Assembly: GCF_963924675.1 (NCBI RefSeq)
Contig: NC_089221.1
Span: 10,351,851-10,415,850 of the forward strand
Reading direction: 5' to 3'
Origin: Phocoena phocoena
Lineage: Eukaryota > Chordata > Mammalia > Artiodactyla > Phocoenidae
Length of the DNA: 64,000 nt
Numbering within the stretch: position 1 is the stretch's first letter; each line of letters opens with the position of its first letter. Shown piece after piece: positions 12,346 through 22,742 of this stretch. Both the position numbers and the translations under genes were made by a program. Under the pieces are notes generated by a model that had not been told where the DNA came from, did no database searches, and was given only the letters and a program-made list of their open reading frames with translations.

Positions 12346-12673
12346 TTTTTAAAAAATGAATTAATTTATTTGTATTTTATTTTTGGCTGTGGTGGGCCTT
12401 TGTTGCTGCGTGTGGGCTTTCTCTAGTTGTGGTGAGCGGGGGCTACTCTTCATTGCGGCGTGCAGGCTTCTCATTGCAGTGGCTTCTCTTGTTGCGGAGC
12501 ACGGGCTCTAGACGCGCGGGCTTCAGTAGTTGTGGCACATGGGTTCAGTAGTTGTGGCTCGTGGGCTTAGCTGCTCCAAGGCATGTGGAATCTTTCTGGA
12601 CCAGGGCTCAAACTCTTGCCCCCTGCATTGGCAGGCAGAAGAATTCTTAACCACTGCGCCAGCAGGGAAGTCT
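12346..12673 (-). mobile_element. CHR-type SINE (long form)
   Basis: Reverse-oriented copy of about 330 bp: A/T-rich tail on the left, then 'gctttctctagttgtggtg', and the tRNA-like head on the right ('ttcttaaccactgcgccag', 'cagggaagtc'). Perfect 17-bp TSD 'gaaatatgaatattctt' at 12329-12345 and 12674-12690. It sits about 140 bp from the SINE at 12003-12207 in opposite orientation. Confidence 0.95.
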
Positions 12674-12690
12674 GAAATATGAATATTCTT

Positions 12691-13467
12691 AACAAGAAAG
12701 ATAATATTTGAAGAGATAAAAGGTGTTCCCAGCACAAGATGTTAATTTTGGCTCTTGTGCACAGTGAGAAATAGAAGGAATCTGACATATCTTTTTCTTT
12801 CTTTGGCAGTGTTGTTTGTTCCCTAGGACTCTGCTCTCACCCAGGTGTTTTAAAACTGACATTTTAAATTCAGACTTCTTGTGCAGAAGTGAATAAATAA
12901 GTTGAGACTTCTAGTGCATACAGCATCATCTCCTCTCTCCTGCTTTCAACTAGAATTACTGCATTGACTCTTATAATTTCTAGGCATCTTGCCCACCTTT
13001 CTAATTCTCTAAATTATAGCTAGAAGTCTTGCAGTGACTTTTGTCAATACCTTAAGTACCTTATTAATTGGGTTTGAAAAATTGTATTTAGACTGGACAT
13101 TCAATTCATTCAATTAAAATTAATGAGTATCCATTGTGCTGCTAGTTCAGAGTCAAGTTCTTGCCAATCTATCTCTAACCAAAAGTAAAATATTCTTCCT
13201 TTTGGACAAAGCCTCTGTCACAACCAGCAAGTGATGATAGAGCTTTTCCTCATTGCCGGTGATTACTTGACCCCATTTCCCACTGTTCCCCACTATTACT
13301 CCATGGAATTGGTACAAATAAGTACAGTAACCATTTCTTGGTCATAGCTTTGACACATAGGATGGTATGTATATTTCAGGGTGCCATGATGTCTATTCCT
13401 TTGCTGATGATGAATTAGTTCTGGGCTGGCTGGAAAGATTTGTTTGTAATTATGGGAAATGTACGTT
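12691..13467. other. Unique AT-rich DNA, nothing recognised
   Basis: No repeat, RNA gene or convincing coding frame was recognised between the SINE pair and the 47-bp tandem duplication. Confidence 0.45.
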
Positions 13468-13561
13468 TGAAAAAAATGTTTAAAAGGATTGATCAGAGAG
13501 TGGAATTTGGGAACTGAAAAAAATGTTTAAAAGGATGGATCAGAGAGTGGAATTTGGGAAC
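13468..13561. repeat. Tandem duplication, 2 x 47 bp
   Basis: Two adjacent 47-bp units (13468-13514 and 13515-13561), each starting 'tgaaaaaaatgtttaaaagg' and ending 'gtggaatttgggaac'. They differ at one base (ggattg versus ggatgg). A poly(T) run follows directly. The near-identity implies a recent duplication. Confidence 0.95.
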
Positions 13562-13882
13562 TTTTTTTTTTTTTTGCTCTTTTTGATATTCTTTAGAATC
13601 GAATCCTCGCCGTTTAGAAATGAGTTCTGTGGTTCTGACTGAAGACATGATTGTACCAGAAAGGAATATATTGAGAGAAACTAATTTAATTCTGATAATT
13701 GATAATGTGATTGTAATGTCATTAAATTCTTAGCTCTCTAAGTAGTAATGGTTTTCTCTTCTTACTTGGCATAACAGCAATGTCCATGTGAGTTTCAAGG
13801 GAGCATAAATGAATTTTTAAAAAGAGGAAAAAATATATACCTGGGCATTCTCCTTACCAGACTTGGGCATTGGGACACAAAA

Positions 13883-13883
<1 letters not shown>

Positions 13884-13952
<69 letters not shown>
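13884..13952. repeat. Compound (AC)n(AT)n microsatellite
   Basis: An ACATAC/AC tract followed by about 18 AT repeats. The 73-codon minus-strand frame through it is produced by the repeat. An (AATAA)-type run follows at 14034-14062. Confidence 0.96.
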
Positions 13953-13954
<2 letters not shown>

Positions 13955-14033
13955 TACCCCCCTCACCATGGCTCCTATTTTGATAATTTTTACCTAAATG
14001 TTCTGAATGTTGGCCATTCAAATGATGCTCAAG

Positions 14034-14062
14034 TAAAATAAAATAAGATAAAATAAAATAAG
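14034..14062. repeat. (AAAAT)n low-complexity tract
   Basis: A short 'aaaataaaataagataaaat' run. The flanks 13953-14712 are otherwise unique AT-rich sequence without a recognised feature. Confidence 0.85.
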
Positions 14063-14729
14063 AGTTAGAATTCACTATTATACCTATGGATTAAAGCACA
14101 CAGAAGCAAATGCATTCCCATCTCTGAAATTCTGAATGTCGTCAATTTAAAGTACATTAAGGTAGACATTTTAGACTCTGTATAGTCTTGGAACTGACTC
14201 TATAACCAAAATGGAATCGTGATGGGTGCAGCTGGGGGAATGCCACTTATCACATTAGTCTCGAATTCCTTCTATTCTGAAACAAATACCCAGACATTAT
14301 TTTTAGATTTTATGATACATAACTTGCAAAGAGCTGTACTTGGATAGCTACCAAATGAAAAATGTAAGCAGAACTATAGAAACACTCTTTCGGTTTCTGA
14401 AGAATAAAGGCATATCATCAAAATTAAATCAAATTACATGGTTTTAACTAATTATGATTTAATTAGCAGAAGCAGTTTTTGTAGAACAAAAGCTTCTACT
14501 TTGCATCCCTTTAAAGTATACTGAAAAAATACTTAACAAATTCTAATAAGCGTTTGTCGTATTTGGTGTAAAATTTGGTGAAAAAGAAGTTGATCAGTTC
14601 CACCCGCATCCTTAAAGTGCTTGGTTACTTGAAACAAAACACTGACTCTCTTCCTCTGAGTTTTCATACTGGAGGAGTTGAACTAGCTGACTTTCCACCT
14701 TTCCATGGATTACCTTCTATGATTCTTTT

Positions 14730-14929
14730 TTTTTATTTATTTATTTGTCTGCTTCCGGTCTTAGTTGCAGCACGCGGGTTCCATAGTTGAGTCACACGGG
14801 CTCTCTAGTTGTGGTGCATGGGCTTAGCTGCCCCGTGGCATGTGGGATCTTAGTTCCCCAACCAGGGATTGAACCCGCAACCCCTGCATTGGAAGGCGCA
14901 TTCTTAACCACTGGACCGCCAGGGAAGTC
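14730..14929 (-). mobile_element. CHR-type SINE
   Basis: Minus-strand SINE: T-rich tail with (TTTA) repeats on the left, then 'gcatgtgggatcttagttcc', then the antisense tRNA head 'ttcttaaccactggaccgcc'. Perfect 17-bp TSD 'ccttctatgattctttt' at 14713-14729 and 14930-14946. Pol III promoter boxes are in the right-hand head. Confidence 0.95.
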
Positions 14930-15424
14930 CCTTCTATGATTCTTTTGTTCTATCTTATTTAGGTATTATCATGATATTACTTTCAGTTGGTTAAATAAAC
15001 ATTAAAGTAACTCCACAAGCACCTAATTAGCTGTAGGAGAAAATGCACATGATTTCACAGCAGCAAGAATCGTATAACAAGTATTGTTTCATCATCTTTC
15101 ATAGTCATTCTCTGCTACCATCTCCTCTCATGTTTACGGACGGTTTGATACTCCTAGGTCACCTCTCACTTTCCATTGAGCAACTTTCAATGTACATACT
15201 CTTTCCAACACTGTTTACAAAATTCTCCACAGTACGTACTTTTATTTTTTCCACATCATTTTCCCCCTCTGTTGCCATACCTTTCTGCCTCTCCATTGAT
15301 TTGATGCTAACTCTTTTCTCCTTAACTAACCATAAAACAACCCCATAATATCTTTTGCTTTTTAAAATGAGACACTATAATCTTGCAAAAGGGAATTCCT
15401 TCTTCTTTGATTAAAATGCTCATT

Positions 15425-15660
15425 CCTCCCAACTTTATTTATTCAGCAACATTTACCGGGTACCTACTATGAGCTTACACTGTGCAAGGATCTCTAGGTA
15501 CAGTAATGAGAAAATAGACACCAGCCCTGCTTTTTCTGTGGCTTGCAGTCTAGTGGGAAAGACATATTGATAGACATCGTCATACAATGCCTGTTTACAG
15601 AGGGGTACTCCCAAGGGAGGGGCCTCAGTTCTAGGACAGCCTATCTGAAAGGAACCTGAC
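15425..15660. repeat. Dispersed repeat of unassigned class, copy 2
   Basis: Shows the order 'ttattcagcaacatttac', 'tacctactatgagctta', 'cactgtgcaaggatct', 'cttgcagtctagtggga', typical of an old, widely dispersed mammalian repeat. Shared with 3036-3260, 53040-53560 and 59965-60075. The flanks 14947-15424 and 15661-16425 hold no recognised feature apart from the ATCT repeat near 16050. Confidence 0.45.
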
Positions 15661-16050
15661 TTTGATGCAGGGAGATTTCATTCCAGGTTGAGCAAGCAGG
15701 CCTGTGGTTGGAAGTAACATGATGTGTTTTAAGAACTGAAAAAAAAAGAATCTGTAGGTGTAAAAAAGGAAAAAGTACAAGATATGTGTGTCTTAAAGTA
15801 TGATGCTCTGAGTGCTTTATTAGGCAGCTGGATTTACTGTGGGATCTGATGTCCATTCAGATGTCTATAGAGGGAACAATTCAAACAGGTCTCTAATGTT
15901 ACCCTCGGCTGGGGCATTTCCTCATCAAAGTGAACAACGTATTTCTCCCATTCACTTTTCGTTCTTATGAATATGGTCCATTAGAGGGATAAGTCATTAC
16001 CACTTATAAGTTAAAGATAGAGCCTTTGGCTTGGCAATTCCGCAAGCTTA

Positions 16051-16080
16051 AAATCTATCTATCATCTATCTATCTATCAA
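16051..16080. repeat. (ATCT)n microsatellite
   Basis: A short run of about seven interrupted ATCT units. Confidence 0.9.
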
Positions 16081-16440
16081 CTGTCATCTACTTAAATTTT
16101 ATAGTGATTATTAGTGTATGTGTGTGTTTAGGAGGTTAAGGAATCCTAATTAAGTAAGTAGATACATGAGACAGAAAATTTGGTCTTACCAATATCCTCA
16201 CAACTACCAACAGTGTTTGTTTAAATGTAGAAGTAGTCTTGTCTTTTCCTATCCTCCAAGGAAGCTGGATATGAATAGGCATTCAGAGGACACAGTGAAG
16301 CTGTGGTTGTTGGTGGGGAAAAGATACTGAAAGAAGTTAAAGGCTATTCAACACATTTTCTTCTACAGTAGTCCTCTGGAAGGACTTAGCTCTTGATGAT
16401 GATAGTCCTGTAAAAGAGAGATATTAAGATTGCCTTTCCA

Positions 16441-17357
16441 TACAGTCACTATGGCGAACAGTATAGAGGTTCCTTAAAAAACTAAACATAGAATTACCAT
16501 GTGACCCAGCAATCCCACTACTGGGCATATACCCTGAGAAAACCATAATTCAAAAAGAGTCATGTACCACAATGTTCATTGCAGCACTATTTGCAATAGC
16601 CAGGACATGGACGCAACCTAAGTGTCCATCGACAGATGAATGGATAAAGAAGCTGTGGCACATATATACAATGGAATATTACTCAGCCATAAAAAGAAAC
16701 AAAATTGAGTTATTTGTAGTGAGGTGGATGGACCTAGAGTCTGTCATACAGAATGAAATAAGTCAGAAAGAGAAAAACAAATACAGTATGCTAACACATA
16801 TATATGGAATCTAAAAAAAAAAATTAGTTCTGATGAGCCTAGGGGCAGGACAGAAATAGAGACGCAGATGTAGAGAATAGACTTGAGGACAAGGGGAGGG
16901 GGAAGGGTAAGCAGGGATGAAATGAGATAGTAGCATTGACATATATACACTACCAAATGTAAAATGGATAGCTAGTGGGAGGCAGCTGTATAGCACAGGG
17001 AGATCAGCTCAGTGCTTTGTGACCACTTAGAGGGGTGGGGTAGGGAGGGTGGGTGGAAGATGCAAGAAGGAGAGGATATGGGGATATATGTATATGTATA
17101 GCTGATTCACTTTGTTATGCAGCAGAAACTAACACAACATTGTAAAGCAATTATACTCCAATAAAGATGTTAAAGAAATAACAATAACAAAAAATACAAA
17201 CAAAAAAAAGAAGAGCTGACTGTGTGAGTTAAACCTACCTTAAATAGCATAATTGCAAGTTATTAAGCTCAGATAATTATGTGTGAATAAAATGTAATTG
17301 GTTTTCTGTGGTTGTTATTGTTCAAATTAAAAGACAAAGAAAAGGAGGAAAAAAAAA
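16441..17357 (+). mobile_element. 5'-truncated L1 with 3' transduction
   Basis: The left part (16441-about 16814) is the C-terminal tail of L1 ORF2; the frame at 16572-16814 ends in the same MLTHIYGI peptide as the full-length element at 37425-46456. It is followed by the 3' UTR and the usual terminus 'ctccaataaagatgttaa' (to about 17172). The perfect 15-bp TSD 'aagattgcctttcca' lies at 16426-16440 and 17358-17372, so the inserted unit extends past the L1 end. It includes an old A-rich tail (17172-17214), about 135 bp of non-L1 DNA and a second poly(A) at about 17350-17357. Confidence 0.88.
17215..17349 (+). other. Transduced non-L1 flank
   Basis: Sequence between the internal A-rich tract and the terminal poly(A) of the preceding insertion. 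It is not L1-like and lies inside the TSDs. An alternative poly(A) signal 'attaaa' (17326-17331) sits about 20 nt upstream of the final A run. This is what is expected when a source L1 transcript reads through its own weak terminator. The segment should mark the parental locus elsewhere in the genome. Confidence 0.75.
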
Positions 17358-17884
17358 AAGATTGCCTTTCCACATTTGCACGGCTTTTTCAGAGACTATA
17401 GGTTTAAAGCATCCATGTCCTTTGCCTCTTAAGGAACTCCCAAGTAACAGATATATACAGTAATTTTGAATACAAATCCTTGTAATATTGGCCAGGCTTT
17501 TCTTATCAGTAAATTTGCAGTAACAGAATTTTCCTTGAGTGAAAATGTGAAATTCTCCTGTTTATGGAATAAAATTTATCTTAGAAGGGTAAATGTAAAT
17601 GTATTTTGGGAGTCTCGTACTTCATACTTATAGTCAACACTTAGTTCTGACCCACTAAATCAATCCATTAGTATTCAGGCAAAACTCTGAAACGTAAACA
17701 TGATTTCCACAAAACAAACAAAAATTATAATGATGCTATAAATAATGAACTGCTCTCTACAGCCAGTGGAAACTTTCATTCAGAGTGATCTTTCTAACAA
17801 TTTCCCAGAAGATGGTGTATGCAAAAGAGCTTCTCTTATGTCAGTTTTAATTCCTGTGTATATTCTCAGTTAATTATATACTCT

Positions 17885-18290
17885 AATATTTATACAGCAC
17901 TTTATCAGTTGCAAAGTTTTCACACTTGCACAATTATTATCTCATTTCAAATCAATGAAACTCCTTGGTAAGAAGGGTGAGCATGATAATTCCAATCTGA
18001 GGGATGAAGAAAAGATTCAGAGAAGTCCATCATTTGCCCAACATTAAATAAAATGTGATTTGCAGAACTAATGAGAGTCATCAGCATTTACTAAGCAACA
18101 AACAGCCTGGTCATAAAGATAGGTGCCCTATATATATCTGCCTGTGATGCTAGCATCAACCTTCCAAGGTATTTAATGTTACTACCAATTAACTGATAGG
18201 AGAACAGACGTTAACCCAGCTAAGTAAGTGTCAGAGACCAGAACTAAATGAAGAGCATTTCACTGTGAGTCATAAAATAGTTTTCCTATT
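17885..18290 (-). mobile_element. MIR-type remnants (one or two copies)
   Basis: 'acagcactttatcagttgc', 'attatctcatttcaaatcaa' and 'gaaaagattcagagaagtcc' follow the reverse MIR core. A second, weaker match runs from about 18070 with 'ttactaccaattaactgat'. 17373-17884 and 18291-18660 show nothing recognised. Confidence 0.5.
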
Positions 18291-18660
18291 ATCTTCTTTT
18301 CTCCTCATTTAACAGTTTATATCAATGAATTTTTAATGATAGCAGAATAATCTGGATCCATATTTTTCAGGTCAAATGATTAAATATAGAATAATTTATA
18401 GTAGTTTCCTGGAGATTTCTGCAGACAGTATCTTTTTCTTTTAAAGCCACTATTTTGAATAGTAATTTTCTGTCAAATTACCAATTTCTTCTCCTCCCTG
18501 TAGAGTGTTTTAATAGGAGAGTCAGCATATAGCACTGTTGATTCAGGTGCTGCCACATAGACTAGCTGGAAATGTTTGTCATGCTTATTTAGATCTTTTT
18601 TCAGACATTCCTCTTAATCAAGATTTCAATAATGGACTAGAAGAGAAATTCCATGGATGC

Positions 18661-18740
18661 TTCATCATCATCATCATCATCATTATCATCACCCAACATT
18701 TATTTCTAAGCACTTTACAAAATACAGAAGACACAATTCC
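18661..18740 (-). repeat. (ATC)n run joined to a MIR-like end
   Basis: About nine ATC triplets, then 'caacatttatttctaagcac', which resembles the reverse complement of a MIR 3' end. It encodes a run of Ile/Ser only as an accident of the repeat. Confidence 0.6.
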
Positions 18741-19098
18741 TACTTCCTAAAACTAACATCTGAAAAGAGGGCAGTCTAAGGACTAAACATCCAGAATGAA
18801 ATCATTTTCAACAGCTAATTATATTTACATTTACAAATAAAAAAACAAATAAATTTTAAAGGAATGATTCAAATGAAAAATATTGCAGAAATGTTTGAAG
18901 GTAAACATTTTACCCATTGTAATATGTAGCAAAGTTGTAAAGTGATAAACTAGCATAGCAATTTTTAGGAGCTGGTTTCATATGTATATAGTGTAAAAAC
19001 AAATGAAATTATATATAGTAGAAAAGAGTAGATGCTGTCTTCCTCTAAGGACCAAACACACATAACAGCTCCTGGCTTTTTAAAGTAAGGTGCTCAAA

Positions 19099-19210
19099 GA
19101 ATAGATTTATGTATATGTATAACTGAAACACTTTGCTGTGCACCTGAAAGTAACACAATATTGTAAATCAACTATACTCCAATATAAAATAAAAATTAAA
19201 AAAAATATAT
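19099..19210 (+). mobile_element. Very short L1 3'-end insertion with TSD
   Basis: Only 112 bp: 'gtataactgaaacactttgc', 'gtaaatcaactatactccaa' and an A-rich end. Perfect 15-bp TSD 'agtaaggtgctcaaa' at 19084-19098 and 19211-19225. The TSD shows that it is a bona fide, extremely 5'-truncated L1 insertion and not a decayed fragment. 18741-19083 shows nothing recognised. Confidence 0.92.
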
Positions 19211-19225
19211 AGTAAGGTGCTCAAA

Positions 19226-20605
19226 TGCTGAAAAAAGTCATTTTGTTATTATTTCAGTATCTTTGTAAAGAAGGTTTATTAGGAAATAATACTTCAATTT
19301 TTTTGGTGCTAGGTTATTGATGTCATCATAAGATATATAGCAAAATAAAACTGGATCATGAAGTTGGGATTTTTGATTCAAAAGAGTGAATCACTCACTG
19401 TGGAGATCTAAATGGAGTGAAAACTTCAATAGCTATAATTTACATCCTACCAAATTATGATGTCATCCAGGACATTGGTCTTGGATGACTTTTGCAATCT
19501 TAATTCTAGTAAGCAGAGGAAAATACAAGATAATTTATATATTTTCTAATACTCTTGACTATTAATTCTGAAAACGTGTCTTATTTCTGACTCTCGTGTA
19601 CCTATCTATTTGATCCGTTATTTGAAAACACTTCTCTAACTCATATTAAACGATAAGACTAGTGTTATCATTGCTGGCCAGCTCTGTAGTTATTGCTTAG
19701 CTGTGTGTACATTTTACTGCTCTATATCTCTATCGCCACTTATTTCCTTTGGATTTGATTCTCTGTTTCAAGAAGCCAAATTAAATAATTCCAGGCATGG
19801 GAGTTAATGGGGTCATTCGTTCACTAACCCTGGAAGACCTAGTAATATATTGGTTTCCATATGTAGCACTGCCCTCTACTGGGTAAAGAAAAATCTGATG
19901 TTATTAATGGATTTCTAATTGCTTAAGAGTAGAGAATATATGAAAAGATAATTCAAATTTAACTACCCTGATATTTTTTAACCTGAAGGGGCTGAGGAAT
20001 GTGATCATAGAATATGAGAATCTTTGACTTCTCCGTATAGACACGTTTATATAACAATACTTTGCTATGTTCTTGTTTTGAATAAATGTATTCTTTGATT
20101 TGCATGTGAGAAGATCTTGATTTGACCTTAGATTCTTTGATGGCTTAAATATATGAGATAACTGGTATACTGTATTATAAACCAGTTAAGTGATAAGGAA
20201 ATTAAAGTCAGTATAGCATTAGTTTCAAGGATTTTTTTATCTGAGCTGGTACCTGAGGCAGGTAGAGAGTAATATTACCTTTTATTTTATTTATAGCTTT
20301 ATTTTGTTGATAACTTTAGCTATATTTATGATGAGTTTATATTTAGATGGTGATATAATGTTGTTTGCTTTCAGGAATACTTTCTGTGAGGTATCAGTGA
20401 GGAACTGTGAAGTGTATTTTTTCTTTCTCTCCTTATATTCTGTTACAGTGTAGGGCAGGGGTTTTAGAAATTAATACCGTACTAGATTATGTTAATTACT
20501 CCTTAACCCAAAAGACAAATGTTCAATACCAATATCATAAACTCAATATCACAGTGCTTATAAACATAAACTCTAAGTAATACTGAATAACTATTGAAAA
20601 TATGA
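19226..20605. other. Unique AT-rich DNA, nothing recognised
   Basis: About 1.4 kb with no nameable repeat, RNA gene or coding region. Confidence 0.45.
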
Positions 20606-20666
20606 AATATATATGTATATGATATATACATACATATGTATATGTATATGAAATATATATATATAT
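20606..20666. repeat. TA/TATG-rich microsatellite-like tract
   Basis: Interrupted ATATATGTAT units flanked by AT-rich DNA. 20667-21897 is AT-rich with no certain feature; 21420-21750 may hold a decayed DNA-transposon relic, which I could not identify. Confidence 0.8.
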
Positions 20667-21911
20667 TTTAGAACACTTAAAGGTGGCAGAAAGCACAAAA
20701 AATATTTTTCTATATACATGATCTAAAATTGAATAAAGTTCATGTCTTTATTAATCTTGTGTATAATATTAATATGTTTTTATCAACCAGAGTTTTAGAA
20801 GGTCCAGAATGGCAGCCATTTCTATATCATATTCCCTTACAGTTACCTATAATAATATTTCATGGTACTTACTAAGTACTGAACACATTTTAAAAAATTA
20901 GTTGAACTAAGGTGGAATTGACACCCTCCTGTGAAAACTGAGGATACAGCAAAATTATTTGCCAACTAGGAGCAAAGGGGTATCTGATGTCAGGGCCAAG
21001 TTCTCTGAAAATAGTTTTTGTTGATTCTCTTTTTGACTAAATAAATTTTCTAACCTGAAGATGGAAAGCCTCTCAGATGGATTTCAGGGAGAATTTTTTT
21101 CCTTCAAGAATACTTTACTGAAAAATTTTTTTCAAATAATGTCAATCCAATAAAATTGTATCATAAGTAGAGCTATATTGATAAAAATTCCAAAGAGATT
21201 AGACTCTTAATTGTATGAGTTTCTTTTAAAAACCATGTGACTGGTAAGGATGTGGTGGCAGTGCTTTAAATTTTTACCTGGAGAAAATCCCATCTACTGA
21301 GGTTTCCTGGGGCTATTGAACACTTATCCTACCTTCAGAGACCTTTCTAAAAATAAAGAATCCATCATGACATTACACATACACACAGTCAGTCACATCC
21401 AATGACTGAACCAAAACTGTCTTCTATTTCTCTAGAACAGGAATTCTTTATGGTTCATAGTGGGCCATGAAAAGAACTTAGGGGAATCTACATTAAATGT
21501 GAATAGAAAATACATACATACTATTTTTCTGAAATTTAGCATTTTCTTCATTTATAAATCTAAGTAGAAAACCATAAGAATAATGAGACTTTATCAGCAA
21601 CAGGAATCATCTTTCTTTCATATCATACTTGTTGCAGATACTCAGATTATCACTAATACTCATCATTACTTTAAAATTACAGTTGTTATTACAGTCAATA
21701 CTAGATATTGTTATTTAATGCATTAGTAATAAAGCACATATCACTTCACCATATATTTTTAAATGATTTGACAGTTGTGTTTATAACTGTTTTCTTTGTT
21801 TTCAAATTTTTTATGTCATGCATTTAAAAATGTTAATATTTAATTAATTTAGTTAATATTTTTCTTAATAGAGTTGACCTTTGTTCTAGTTCAGAATAAG
21901 AATAGAGACAG

Positions 21912-22113
21912 GGGCCTTCCCTGGTGGTGCAGTGGTTGAGAGTCCGCCTGCCGATGCAGGGGACATGGGTTCGTGCCCCGGTCCGGGAGGATCCCACATG
22001 CCGCGGAGCGGCTGGGCCCGTGAGCCATGGCCTCTGAGCCTGCGCGTCCAGGCCTGTGCTCTGCAACGGGAGAGGTCACAGCAGTGAGAGGCCCGTGTAC
22101 CGCAAAAAAAAAA
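21912..22113 (+). mobile_element. CHR-type SINE (short form)
   Basis: The head 'cttccctggtggtgcagtgg' holds the A box, 'gggttcgtgccccggtc' the B box, and the body ends in about 12 A. The imperfect 14-bp TSD is 'aagaatagagacag' (21898-21911) and 'aagagtagaggcag' (22114-22127). It inserted into an older L1 3' UTR that continues at 22128. Confidence 0.92.
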
Positions 22114-22127
22114 AAGAGTAGAGGCAG

Positions 22128-22350
22128 AAAGAAGATTTATGGTTGCCTGGGGTTGGCAGTGGGAATGACGATGGACGCGAATGGCATGATATTTCTTTTT
22201 GGAAAGATGGAAATGTTTCATATTAGATTGTGGTGTTGGTTGCATAATTCTGTAATTTAATAAATTTATTGAGTTGTACATGTAAAATGAGGGAATGTTA
22301 CGGTATGTAAATTACCCCTCGATAAAGCTGTTTACAAAAGAGATGAGCTT
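22128..22350 (+). mobile_element. Old L1 3' UTR fragment
   Basis: Resembles the L1M-type 3' UTR: 'atggttgcctggggttggca', 'tttctttttggaaagatgg', 'gagttgtacatgtaaaatga', 'ctcgataaagctgttt'. The SINE at 21912-22113 lies at its left edge. Confidence 0.65.
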
Positions 22351-22614
22351 AGGAGTATAAAAACAAACAAATGAACAAAAAAAAATAACCTCCATATTGA
22401 TATCAACAAAGATATGAAAAAAACCGCTAACTCTAACTGCATATCACATTGACAATAACATCTCCAAAAAGCAATACAGAACTAATCCAAGTTATTTTTG
22501 AACAGTAGTATATATCTGGGAAGAATGTATTCTAAAGACAGGAAGAAAAAAATTTGAAACTTCGGAATTTATTTAGTAAGTTTTTTTAATTAATGTCATA
22601 GAATAGAAATTCTT

Positions 22615-22732
22615 CCGAAAGAGAATGAATATATGTATATACATGTATAACTGAATCATTTTGCGGTACACCTGAAACTAACATGACATTGTAAATCAAC
22701 TATACTCCAATCCAATAAAATTAAAAAAAAAA
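22615..22732 (+). mobile_element. Very short L1 3'-end insertion with TSD
   Basis: A 118-bp L1 terminus ('gtataactgaatcattttgc', 'gtaaatcaactatactccaa', A tail). TSD 'agaaattctt' at 22605-22614 and 22733-22742. Truncation lies within about ten bases of the equivalent point in the copy at 19099-19210. Confidence 0.9.
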
Positions 22733-22742
22733 AGAAATTCTT

